From Lanius collurio (lineage: Eukaryota; Chordata; Aves; Passeriformes; Laniidae): 64,000 nt of DNA. A program made the position numbers and the translations under genes. The stretch spans positions 3,649,244 through 3,713,243 of the forward strand of contig JACBWW010000022.1 in the NCBI GenBank assembly GCA_020086605.1, written 5' to 3'. This document shows positions 22,061-34,500 of this stretch, piece by piece. Each line of letters opens with the position of its first letter. The stretch's first letter is position 1. A model generated the notes under the pieces. The model was not told where the DNA came from. It searched no databases and saw nothing but the letters and a program-made list of their open reading frames with translations.

Positions 22061-24211
22061 TGTTTTTATAAGCTTTTATATCATGTGATGTGTCTTAAGT
22101 TCCTATTATGAAGGATATCAAAGCAGAAGAAAATGCTACTTTTTCTTTATAGCAGGCTTAGTTTAGATTTTTACTAAGTTCACAGTAAAATGAACAGTAA
22201 GAGGTTGTATATAGAAAATAATTTCAACTCTGATATTCAACTCACAAATAAACTGAGGTACATGGCACTATGTTTTTTGACAGCCTTAAGACACTTTAAT
22301 TTTAGTTATGTGATAGCATGTATGAGTCGAACACAGGAACAAAATTTATTTCCAGTCTTGTGCTGTGACATGACAGTAATGTGGCAAGATGACAGGTAAA
22401 AACAGACTCTTAGAATTTGTTATCAGGTGCTGCTGGCAGGAGCCTAAATTAATGCCAGCTCAGGACTGAAGCAGAACTGCCCTACAGTGATCAGCTCTTC
22501 CTCCACCCCTTTACTTCAATTATCTGAAAAGTTACCATGAATCACTTCCTCTCTTCCCCCTCAAAAAACCAATGTGAATGGGGATTAAAGGTTTAGAGTA
22601 TTACTCCATTTTGCAAGGACTTAGAAGACAGGTGTTGTAATTGTTTAAGCATTTACAGGTTAAGACTGTCTCCTTGGAGAGATCAGTCAGAGAAAAGAAT
22701 CAGTGTGTAACCATGGCTTCACAAAATGCAATCCCAGGTTTTAATAAATGAAAATAAAAGACCCACTAGAGAATGCCACATCATAAGTCAGTACTGAAAT
22801 ACAGATCAAACAGTATTTATTTTTGCTTCATTTTTAGAGTCTATAACAAGGATGTTCAGCAACACTCAAATGCCAATGCCTACCCAAGCACATTGAAACC
22901 CTTGGAGTTTGTCTCTCCAACCTCATTAATAAAGTGTCAACAACTATCAGAGAAATAACTAAACAAGTCACACTTCAGATTTGTAAATAAAAGTAGAGCT
23001 TCAACTTTCTCACTTAAACAGGAGAAAAACCTTGCTATAGAGGCAGCTTACCAACCCAACACTGTTCATGCACAACAGTTCCTTAATTAAGGTCACATTT
23101 TTGCTTTGTTCTGACATTTTTGCCAATTAAAAGTAACAGAACTGAAGCTGGAGAACTTAGTATCTTCATAATTAAACCAAAGTGCAAACTACAGAAAAGT
23201 AACAAACCCATCTACATTTATTATGTTTCCAGGTTAAACAATTTTTTTTTTTTAAACTAGAAACATTTCTCTAGAAGTGAGGCTGAATCAGGCTTTGAAT
23301 AGGATTCAAAGGCTAAGAGAAAGACACCATTATTTCAGAATTTAATCATTCCCCACTTAAGGGGTTTGTTATCTTTAGAGTGAATTCAGATATCCTTGTG
23401 TTTTCTTCACACAAAGGGGACATGGCTGCAGCCTTCCCTGTGCCCATTTAGTCATCTCTCATTTCAGGAAGAGACTTGAATGTGGCACACAATTGTTATC
23501 TGACCTCCACCTAGTCTTAAAGCAGCTTCAGCCTCCCTGTGTTTATAAAATATCTATCATCTACATAGTCTCTTCATACACAGACTACTTAAAGCCACTG
23601 GAAAAGTAAGAGTTACAAGGCAAAAGAAATATATTATACACCAACTGCTTTTATTTAATTTCAGAAACCGTTCACAAGATGGTAGAAAAAACTTACAACC
23701 ACTTCTAATTTAGTCTTTCATTGTTCCCAGTCAGCTCTAAACCCATTATGTGCAAAGCCCATTTACCATGCATCTAGATGATAGATACAGGCTATGAAAT
23801 TCTTGATTCTACTTGTAGCAGCTTATGCAGGTGCAGCCAAATACCAAGCCTCAGGACAAATTGTACACAAACTTTACAATGTAGAATTTGAATTTAAAAT
23901 ATGAAACTTAAAATCTACACAAACTGGTAAAAATCAAGCACAGATACGAGGACAAACTTAAAACCCATGTGAAAAGGAGTCTCGTCTTCCTTTCAAGTGC
24001 TTTATTCTGCTACACAGTCAAAATGAAGATGTAAGCTTGTGGTTAGTTTAAATTACACTCTGTAGATACTATAGACCAATTTAAAAGTTACACATACAGC
24101 AATAGATGTCCGTTGGTTCATCTGGATTACTTATACAATCCAGCTGGATTGTTGAAAACAAGTCAGGCAAAATTTGAAAGAAAATCCTTGTGCAACTTTT
24201 TAGACAAATGT
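22061..24211 (-). other. DNAJA2: CDCA9-DNAJA2 convergent interval, mostly probable DNAJA2 3' UTR
   Basis: Minus-strand sequence after the DNAJA2 stop contains AATAAA hexamers (TTTATT on +) at 24001-24006, 23650-23655, 23217-23222, 22816-22821 and 22345-22350. A human-like UTR of about 1.7 kb would end near 22.5 kb, favouring one of the last two. No coding content was recognised. UTR length is inferred from the family, not seen. Confidence 0.4.
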
Positions 24212-27200
24212 TTACTGGTGGGCACACTGTACCCCAGGTCCATGATGGCTGCTTTCTTCATCAGAACTATCATTGTAAGCTTCACGTCTCTGGCCACCAC
24301 CTGAACCACGAGTGGTATCAAATTCTTGAAGATCTACCTCTTCTGCATCACCAATTACATTGGGAAATTCTGGTCTAGCTGGCAGAAGATCTTCAAGTTC
24401 CTGCCCCAAAGAAAGAAATGCATTCAGTATTCCATCTACAACTGCTAAATAAAGTGACCAGTTTCCTACATCTTCAAGACACCTCTAAGTGCAGGTTTGG
24501 CTTAGAAGTCTATGCTGATGAAAGTCCTGAACTGCAGTCATTTAAAAGTATTTGTATCAACTGGAATACACCACTTCAAGAAAAGCAACAGCTCGACATA
24601 TCTTCTACCAAAAGTGCAATCAGTAAATACAGTTGTTCTCTGTAAACTTATCACACAGCAACAGAAAGATTCTCCTCCTGCCCTTGTCTATGTACCATCT
24701 GCACAGCTCTTAAATACAGCTTCCATACATTCACGTTCCAAGGGGTATTTCCAAGTAATGCATGGCCCATAAGAAAGGTTAAAAGAACTTGCATCTAAAT
24801 TTAAGCACTGAAAGCAAGTCCATGAGGTACAACACAGGGTCTCTGCCCACTGTCAAGTAAGACACTGAATTTATGCTTGAAAAGCTACTTACTGAAAGCT
24901 TTTCTGGGCTAATCCAGTTATTTTCAGGAAACTGAACATCAAATTTAATGTAGAGATCCCCTTTCTCAAAAGGATTGCGATATTGTGGCATTCCTTCACC
25001 TCTGACTACACGAACACAACCTGGAATTCAAAGAGAAGTAAAGTAAGCAGAGGAGTACTACTGCAGAACCATTCTCTCTCCATGCAATTCTGTTTCCCCA
25101 GCCTAGGTTCAGTTAACAGGACAGCAAGGGTGGGATTAAGTGCTGAAGAATCACAAAAGCAGAAACAAGGAAATCCTTATCAGGTCAAGCTTACCTGGTT
25201 CAATTACTTTTCCAGGAGGATATTTAACCACAATCTGGCGTCCATCAAGGTGCTTAAATGTGAACTGAAATCCACACAGTGCTTCAACAAGTCCAATCTT
25301 GTGTGTCATATGCAAATCATTCACATCCCGCTGGAACACCTGGAAAACAAAATAGGAGACATCCTTTCAAGTAGTACTGTAATCACAGCTCCATCAGACT
25401 CATTATTGAGAGTTCATTATTATTTATCATTAAAATTCAATGTCAGAGCAACAACCTTTGCATAAAGTGAACTTGATTCTGTTAATTCAGATGGCTTAAC
25501 ATGCTTGGGAAGTTTGTGCCTGACCAAGTGTCATCTAAAATAAGCCAAACCCCACTACATACCGAGGTAAGGTTCAAATTAAACCAGGCCTGTACAGCAG
25601 CACTGCTCTTTCACCCCCAACATCCTCCACACAAGCAGCCTATAAACTAAACTGACTACAGCTTGACACTATTTCCCCTGCACTGGGGTATATAAACCAC
25701 GTCTTTGTTTCTCAGCTTTTGTCCTCATGCATATCAGCTTTAGCTACCTTGACCAAGAGCAAGACTTTGGTCACTTAGTTGACAGATGTCAGAATTGATC
25801 TTTAGGCCACAAAACTCAGGATTCTCAACCAGAATATATGTTAAAATTTATGCACTGGCAGAACCATGAGTCCCACCTCAAGGGAAATTTTAAGAACACA
25901 AAGTCTAGTTTTACTCACTGGGACAAAGTACAGACTGACAGATTAGCAGTCCTTGACACAGCTTTAAAAAGCTTACAAAGTACCTAATTAGCAGATAACT
26001 ACCATTATAGCCTTAATATATGACTGGAGCTTAAATTTGTACCCCATGATACTCTGTCATAACAGAAAACCCCTCCTTGAGTGCAACACACAAACTATTT
26101 CTTATTTCATCATAGCAATACTTGGCATTTTTTAACAATACAATTAAAAAAAGAGCAATCACCTCAACTCTGACCCACATGAATTTTAAAAGAAGATAAA
26201 TTGCAATATTTAATTCCAAAGTGCAGTGTATATAGTCCAGAACACAGTGAACATAAGTCTTAGCAAACCAGTATAAAGTAATAATGTTTGTTTTGTGAAA
26301 TGGATCAGCAACATCACCATTTTGTATTATTTCCAGAACCACAGCACCAGACACAGAAAGCACCATCTGGGGATTTTATCAGGAGTTCCCTGCCATGTCA
26401 CAAGACATGGAAAAAAGCCACACTTAGAATTTTATTAGTGTCATGAGCAAAGCAGATTAAAGTTAACATCCTGAATGGCTCCTCACTGCATCTACTGTAT
26501 CAAAGTCACTCTGAGCTTATCTGAGAAAGCTACCTCTTATTAGCATTAGGAGGCACCAGAAGCTGCCTGTCCTTTGGCTAAGGACTTGCCCAGTTTTTTC
26601 TGGCTCACCATGAAAGCCACACTACACACTATAAATCTATTAAAAGCTATTCACCAGCTCTCCCAGAGCTGCAACTGTATCAATTACTTTAAATAAATGG
26701 CCATCTATATAACTTAAGTATTAACAACTGGAATAAAAGGCATTTAAAAAATGAACTCAAAAGCATTACCTCATTTTCTTTCTCTTGGAGTAAAAGGACA
26801 ATATCGCCTGGTTCCACACCTGGAGCCTGGTCTGCTTCTCCACTGAATGTAATTCTCTGCCCATGTTTCATGCCTTTATCTACATGGACTTCAAGTATTT
26901 TTACCTCTTTGATCACCTTCTTCCCTTCACATTTTTTACAGCGGTCTTTTTCATTAATTACTTCACCTAAATAAAGACAAATTTTGAGTTCAAAGATTTT
27001 GACATAGTTGCATCCAGTTCCTAGAAAAAAACTATTTGAAAACAAGCTGAAGAATTTCTGCAACTCAAGTTGTGATTTAGATGTTGCTTTATGAATTCCT
27101 CACAAGAGGAAATCCAGGCTTCATTTACCCTAGCTGGGACAGAGGGAAGGAAGAAAATAATAATAAAAAATACTCCCTGACTGCTCCATCTCCCAGTATA

Positions 27201-30200
27201 TCCCCACAAGACAGTACTGAGTAAATGCAGCCAGTAGAACTAGAGTCTTGCATACAAAAACAGGAAGAGAGCTGGTCACATCAGATTCACCACTACAAAG
27301 GTAATTACTGTTTCCAGCAAACTGAAGGATGACAATCCAAAATGGCTTCAATGCTCTGTTCTACCTCACCTTTATTTTTCCAGTGAGCTCTTGTCTCTAT
27401 ACACAGTGACCAAAGTATTAGAGCGCATGAATTGTAAAATTTCAGTACTAAGTGCCACAAGCAGATGCACTTGGCTTAAAATATTAAGCTTCTCAGCTTA
27501 GACCACCCTTCTGTGAAACAAAGCATAACATTATGATGCAGTTGAAACTACAAAATATGTAGGTTAGGTATAAAAAATATGAAAAATAACATCATTTATA
27601 AAATGTTTCAACAAGTCACAAAATACAACTCTTTGTAGCTTGAGCGTTGTGATAAGTAAAATCATCCACAAGGTGATGTTACTACTCTGCCAACTGCAGA
27701 AGGCCTAAAAAGAAATCATAGGAAGTGCTGAACTTGCTCCCCCTAAACAGAACCAATTCAGCCAAAGATATCATCTTAATTTTAACTGAGAAATTCAACT
27801 TCAGGTTCCCATTTTTAACCTACAACTGTCCTTGGATATCAGGAGATGCAAAAAGACAACTAGTTCCTGAACCAGCAACATCTCGGGTTTTTACTTTAGC
27901 ACAAGAGTAATAACAGTAAATAATATTCACATCTAAGTGTTTTAAAAGATGATCAGACCCTAGTGCTTGAGCTTCTAGGCTGCTTTTCAGTATACTAAAC
28001 ACTGTAAATCTTGCTGCTGTTCTGAGTGAAATGATTTCTCCATGCTGCCACCAGAGTGAGATGCAGCAGCTGACTGGGTGAGGGCAGAACTGTCCTGGAT
28101 AAGCTCCTCCTGAGATTTAAGCAGGAGCCTGGATCCAAGCACACACATTTAGTAACAGAGCAGAGCCTGGCCTACCTTCTCCATTGCAGTCAGAGCACAC
28201 GGACTGCATCTGCTGCACCATTCCCGGGGCCAGCTGCCGGATCATGATGCGCACACCCCGGCCCCGGCAGGCGTTGCACTTCTGAACGGAGCCAGCCTTC
28301 CCTCCCTGCCTGCAGCACAAAGCAGCAGTTGCATAAAAAGGAAGTTCTTCAGAAAGGTACAACCAGAAACCCCCTCCAGCAGTAGGTTAACATGCCTACA
28401 TGCCCAACTGCACTGCCAATTACAGTTGGGTTCTCTGATCTCCCACCCTTCCCCCACAAAAAGCCCTTGAACAGTTCAGTTCCATCAACAGCATCATTCA
28501 AGTTCAACAATTTGCTGGTCTGAAAGCAGGCTCCAGTAAGTCAAATACTGATAAAGATCTGACACAGGAGATCTTTCATTACACTATCTACCAGCAAAGC
28601 AACCAGAGAACTCAAACATACAAACAAACTTACCCATTACATGCACTACAAAGGACATTCTTGCTAAGTTGTAGTTTAGTTGTCTTTCCATTATACAGAT
28701 CTTCTAAAGTGACTCTACAAAAGAAAGCATTTCTCCTGGGTTATCATGTAACAACTTGGTTTCACCATGTAATTAAAACACTTGCCTAGCACAAATGAAA
28801 AAAAACCCAAAACAATAAAAACCCCACCAACCCAGATATTCCTAAAAAGACAAAATCTGCTATCAAAATATGATTTTGAAGTACCATTTCGGCTTTCACA
28901 AAAAGTTACTGAAAAAAAATTCCCTACATATCAATACCCTTGTAAAGCTGAACATAGTTCCAGAGAAAAGCTGTAATTTAATCAGAAGAAACCACATAGG
29001 ATTAGTTGTGTTTCTCAATAGGAAACAAGCTTATCTAGAATTTTAGGTGTTATTATACAGTCATAACTAATTATTAGTTTTAGTTCTACCAGGCAGGTGA
29101 GAAACAAACCTCTGTAAACAGTCCAGACAATATTTATGGCATAAATATACAAGAACACGCATAGAATACTTACTACTGTATTGGACTTTCTACACAAGGG
29201 AGTTTAGTGGGGAGGGGTTAGCATGTCCCCAATTTTTTAGTGTTTCTCCTAAAAGGGTTTGTTAGTGGATACTGAGAAAAGGTTGCCTGGCATCAGTATT
29301 TACAAATAACAACAAAATCAAAGCTTATTAATAATATACCATACAGTATTAGTAATTATTTAGGATTAGCTACTAAACTAAGCAAGCATATGAAATTAAA
29401 CAATTTCACTAAGCACAGTTTGCCAGCAACAGGAAAGATGTTGCTTAACTGTAGTTCTTAAATGGACCTGCTCAGAAGGCAAAAAGCCAGCTATGACTGC
29501 AAGAAGGGATCTCCAAAACAGTTAGGTGTAATATTCAAGAATGGCTTTGACAAAAAAACCCCCAAAGCCACTACACACACCTCTCCATTAATTATGAGGT
29601 TCAACCATAGTTCCAGCTGGCATTGCCCTATGTCTTTCCAGAGCACCTCCACTTTCCCAAGAATCTGCCTAGTCAGTAATACTTAGCTGTTGAAGGCTTT
29701 TCCAGTTTAGAACTACCAAACATCATTAAGCACCAAAACAAAGAAAATAAAGGTAACGAAGTACGAAATTCAAATAACCTGGCAAAGTGTTTGGTAGTCT
29801 CTAGATTAACCAACCAAGGAAAGTAACTCTAGATGACTGGCCCCTGGCTCTACACACAATGTGCAGGTCTAAAGAGTAGTGCAGACTGCAGAGGATCTCA
29901 GCTGAGAAGTGTCTCAAGAATAGAAACCAGCAGAATCAAGTACTGATCAGGAAAGCTCCAAAGTACAAGTTGCAGCATCAAGGTACTCACTTGAGTGGAT
30001 GCATCATATCTTCTCCTCTTCTTCTACCATTGCGACTTCTACTCTGGCCACCCATGAAATTGAACAATCCACCACCAAAGATGTGGGAGAAAATATCGTC
30101 CATTCCACTGCTTCCACTCCCTTCTCGGAGCCCCTGCTCTCCATATCTATCATACAGCTCACGTTTCTCGGGATTTGACAACACTTCATAGGCAAAGCTT

Positions 30201-31249
30201 ATTTCTTTGAACTAGAAGAGGAAGAGAGTCCAAACAGTGCATGGCAATTTAGAACTTCAAGGCAGCATTTTATGAGTTTCTCCCCCTGCATGAACACCAA
30301 TCAATTAAGAAGGAACACAACAAAACACTTTCCCACTCTCAATTTAACATAATGTTTTCTTAACAAGACTATAAAGTCAGACTTTGGCTTAGTTATGTTA
30401 CATCTTACCATAAAATAAGACATTTTACTGCAAAACTTGGTTGGCTTTGGTCTTTACTAGGATAAGATAGATTTCCTACAAATAAAAAAAACCCAACTGA
30501 AGAAAACCACCAACTACATAACACTGCAGAAGCCAAAAGGCAGAATACCAAACAGTTAGATACTAATGGAAAAGACTTCAGGAAGCTGGGCACTTAAAAT
30601 ACACTAACAATTGAGTAACTTACATGAATATACATTTCAGTATTTGGCTCTATGGCAAATCAGTATCTTTTCCGAGTCATTTCTGCTCACCTCTAAGCAG
30701 GCATCAGAACTTCAGTTTTGTAAAAGATAATCAACTGAGTCAACTTAATTAACAATTTTTAAATTGCTTCTAGCATAACAAATCTAAAACCTTCCCACAT
30801 AAGTTATTTGTTTTATGCAGCAGCAGTTTTAAGAACCTCTATATATACCTTTTTCCATGCTGGAAAAACTTGAAAAACTGACAATTTTTTTCAAATTCCT
30901 ACGTAGATGCCAATGCCAGCGGACATTATCATAGCAAATGAGAGACATTTTTTTCCTCAGCATTACCTTCTCAACCAATTTGACTCAGACAACTGCTGCA
31001 TTTTGTCACCAGGCACACTGGCAGATTTTGAGACTGGGGAGAAGTTGAACAGACACGGCTCCCTCTCACAGCTGGTATTTTTGAACAACTTGAACAGCAA
31101 GCCCCCAACACCTGAATTCAGTTCCTTAGATGCTACTGTAACAGCAAACTTAAGGCATTTAAAAAAAAAGATAAGTAAGTCTTTCTTACTTTGTCTCCTG
31201 CATTTGGATTCTTATCAGGATGGTATTCCTTGGCCAGTTTTCTGTATGC
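24212..31249 (-). CDS. DNAJA2: DNAJA2, DnaJ/Hsp40 type A co-chaperone; coding exons 2-9, exon 1 missing
   Basis: DNAJA2 is a cytosolic type I J-protein that stimulates Hsp70 ATPase and hands it unfolded clients. Minus-strand exons in transcript order: 31249-31190, 30211-29991, 28714-28634, 28309-28176, 26966-26770, 25339-25195, 25020-24893, 24400-24212 (stop TAA). All junctions are GT-AG and in frame, totalling 1155 bases. With the usual 26-residue first exon the protein would be 410 residues (human 412). Order of motifs: [20 protein letters not shown] with the HPD catalytic triad (31214-31222); the rest of the J-domain ([20 protein letters not shown]); a Gly/Phe-rich linker ([13 protein letters not shown]); four zinc-binding repeats [24 protein letters not shown] and CKKCEGKK; the substrate-binding C-terminal domains; and a terminal CAHQ, a CaaX-type farnesylation box. 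It differs from recalled human DNAJA2 by one residue fewer in the Gly/Phe linker and one Ser fewer near the C-terminus. Exon 1 was not found up to 33789. Confidence 0.96.
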
Positions 31250-33401
31250 CTGGTTGAAAGAGATAGAAAATTAGTTTAAATTTCCATTAATAATTATTTT
31301 TTTTTCCTTGAGAAACTCAAGTAGTGTCCCCAGGAAGAAAGTAAATCTAATAAAGCAAAGTGAAAATATTATAGTGTTTCAAAGTCACTCATACATTGAT
31401 ACGACCTGAAAAACTTTTGACATTGCTATGTGCATAAATTAACTATGCTTGTATTTAAACACAGCTATGGTGCACAATAGCTAGAACTAGTTTTCCTGCT
31501 TATCCTCATTAACTTAGAGGGAGAATCCCATTAAACTTTCATTAAAATTACTTACTCTTTAGAACCTGCTCAAACCCTACACCACAACAGTAAATTTGAA
31601 CCTGTTTTTATTTGCCCTCAATCACAGCAGTATAGGAACAACAAAATGGCTGCCTCAGCTTCCCATTCAACCCTACAACCACTCCTCACAACAATCATTG
31701 TGTTCTTTCCTACCTATCCCTAATGGAAGAGTTTGCCTCCCTTTGAGCTGAGTATATGAGTTATATGTGCAGAAATGTACACAGCACTGCTTTTATTCAA
31801 CTTCATTGTTGTAAACCAGTAGGAGGAGTAAGTACGGACAAATACCCAGAAGGGACTTTCCAGAATGCTTTTTTCTGACCAGCACTTTGACACTTGAGAC
31901 CATCACTGGTTCTTCAGCAGCCCTTCATCTGTTCTGCTTACATTGGAGAGGATCAAAGCAAACAACACAGCAGGCAGAGACTTTTCCTACCACTGGAGTT
32001 AATGACAGTAAAAACCTCAACCCTTCCTCTACCTATACAGCCCTCAGAAACAATCAGGGGACAAATATTAACAAATTACATGGTATTTTATTTTCCAAAG
32101 TACACCTATTAAAAAAAGCTACAGTGATGCAATTGCAAAAAAAATGAAGTATCAGTTCTTGGACAGGATTTTTCAAAGACTTTATTTCTGAATAACTGAG
32201 CATCTAGACTAACTCCTTCGAACTACAACGTTAAGAGCTTTACACACAAAGCTTTATGGAAATCACAATTTACCTTTTCAACAAGTAAATTTCCTTTTTT
32301 TACATCCAGAGAGTTACTTCTCATTACTGATTTTATCCTGAAGCACTCTGTACTTTTGCATGCAATCAAGACATGATAAAGAACTAATGAAATAAAACCA
32401 ATGTTGAAATTACAAGCCTAATATTCTAAAGCACAGTAAGTGTAAAAAAAAAAAACCCATACATCTTACTGAACAAATCACCTATTGGGAACAAAGCATA
32501 ATCTTCCACAAACCTGTGTTAATGGATTTTCTATTACATATATTTTCTGCTATAATGGATCTGTTATAATGGGTTCTCCCCATATATTTTAAGGAGTCCA
32601 ACCAAGAAAAAAACAAAATAGCACTAAACTGATAACCTAAGTAACGTTATCTAATCAGGAAAAAAGGAGCTTGCAATGGTAGTCTTTAAAAAGAGAAAGC
32701 CCTCACATCATGGCTGATAACAGCACAGCACTCCAGGCCAGAGCAACTCTTACAACTACCCATGGCCCTAAAGGAAGCCACCATTATTTACTTCATCAGA
32801 ACCAGATACAGAATCAAGGTCTACACTGGCAACATACATAACTTCAGTAGAAGTTTATGTAGCCATTGTTAAAGCCTATTCTCTCAGCCCCTTTTGACTA
32901 AGATATCATTGATTCATTTTTACTTTTTCTATGCTGTTATATAGGTTAAAATACCAGAATTTACAACAACCATGAAATCTCTCAATGACAATAATATATA
33001 CATGAACTCCTTGCTCTTACAGACAGTTGGAAACTTTACACTCCATGATTAATCCAATATGTGGTAATTAATATCGGGTGGTGCAGGCTATCTTAGCAGA
33101 AAACTGCTCTGGTTTTCATTCTTACAGGACACAGATAGTTTTAAGCAAACTCTGTAAGAAAATAAATTATTATGGTGGACAGTGCTGTATACAAAAGACA
33201 ACCTTCTCACGGCCTGCCTTCCATCTCCAGCACAGTTTCAACACTGCAATTGCCTATCCCTGCACAAATTAGGCTGCCGCGTGCATGACGGGTAAGGCGC
33301 AGTTGTTGGTGCCAGCACCACCCACCCGCGGAAGCCACTGCTAGTGAACCGTCTGGTTCATTCTCCTCCCTCACGTGTAAACGGTCATTAAGGCCTTCAC
33401 C

Positions 33402-33432
<31 letters not shown>

Positions 33433-33789
33433 TTATACTGAAATTGCTATAGTGATGACCCGGCTCCAAGTTTTCACCTCCCCTCTTTGTTTACCTCGCC
33501 TTGGCGCTTTCGGCCTGGGAGGAATCGCATCTACAAGCGAAACCGAATCCTCCCAAGGCCTGCACGTGGGGCAGACAATGGCACCGGTGAGCATCCACCC
33601 GCAGGCATTCTCACCCCCAAAAAGCCCTTGCGGCCGCGCACGGCGCGGTGCCGCGGGGGCGGGACGAGCCGCATCCCGCCCGCGCCCGGAGCCCACGCGG
33701 GACGCGCCGGGACAGGAACGCGGCGAGCGCGGCCGGGCCTCGCCGCCCCCTCCTCCCGCCGGGCTCTTGCCCTGCCCGCGGCCTCCCCC
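31250..33789 (-). other. DNAJA2: DNAJA2 intron 1 (partial), CpG-rich near the gap
   Basis: AT-rich intron that turns strongly GC- and CpG-rich from about 33560 to the gap edge, consistent with the intronic shoulder of a CpG-island promoter. A search by eye for the conserved first-exon peptide (MANVADTKLYDILG) on the minus strand found nothing. Frames spanning the N run (for example 33433-34521) are artefacts of translating N. Confidence 0.65.
33402..33429. repeat. (A)28 homopolymer tract
   Basis: A run of 28 A on the + strand, followed by AGCTTTAT-like unique sequence. It could be a simple mononucleotide repeat or the tail of a degraded retroposed element; no element body is recognisable beside it. 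Exact length is error-prone in any assembly. Confidence 0.9.
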
Positions 33790-34189
33790 NNNNNNNNNNN
33801 NNNNNNNNNNNNNNNNNNNNNNNNNNNNNNNNNNNNNNNNNNNNNNNNNNNNNNNNNNNNNNNNNNNNNNNNNNNNNNNNNNNNNNNNNNNNNNNNNNNN
33901 NNNNNNNNNNNNNNNNNNNNNNNNNNNNNNNNNNNNNNNNNNNNNNNNNNNNNNNNNNNNNNNNNNNNNNNNNNNNNNNNNNNNNNNNNNNNNNNNNNNN
34001 NNNNNNNNNNNNNNNNNNNNNNNNNNNNNNNNNNNNNNNNNNNNNNNNNNNNNNNNNNNNNNNNNNNNNNNNNNNNNNNNNNNNNNNNNNNNNNNNNNNN
34101 NNNNNNNNNNNNNNNNNNNNNNNNNNNNNNNNNNNNNNNNNNNNNNNNNNNNNNNNNNNNNNNNNNNNNNNNNNNNNNNNNNNNNNNNN
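33790..34189. other. Assembly gap (400 N)
   Basis: Exactly 400 undetermined bases with GC-rich DNAJA2 promoter-side sequence on the left and CR1 sequence on the right. The gap probably hides DNAJA2 exon 1, its 5' UTR and promoter, and possibly the remainder of the CR1 copy. The round length suggests a nominal or estimated gap size. Confidence 0.97.
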
Positions 34190-34500
34190 AACTGGATACA
34201 GAACTCAAGGTGTGGCCTCACCAGTGGCCAGTACACTGGGACAGTCACTGCCCTGGTCCTGCTGGCCACCATATTACTGATACAGGCCAGGGGCCATTGG
34301 CATTCTTGGCCACGCGGGCACACCTGGCTCATGTTCAGCCTTTGTTGACCAGCATCTCCAGGTCCTTTTCCACCAGACACTTCTGAGCCACTGTGCCACA
34401 GCCTAGAGTGCTGCAGGGTGTTACTGGGGCCAAAGGGTAGGATTAGCACTTTGTCTTGTTGAACCTCACGCTGTTGGTTTTGGCCTGAAATTTCAAACCT
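34190..34500 (-). mobile_element. CR1 LINE fragment, truncated by the assembly gap
   Basis: The + strand again reads as antisense CR1, from a more internal region than the copy at 14.9 kb. Diagnostic runs include GGTGTGGCCTCACCAGTGGC, CACTGCCCTGGTCCTGCTGG, GCTCATGTTCAGCC, CATCTCCAGGTCC and CTTGTTGAACCTCACGC. The 3' portion would lie leftward in the N gap. Similarity becomes unclear after about 34500. No intact reading frame. Confidence 0.88.
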
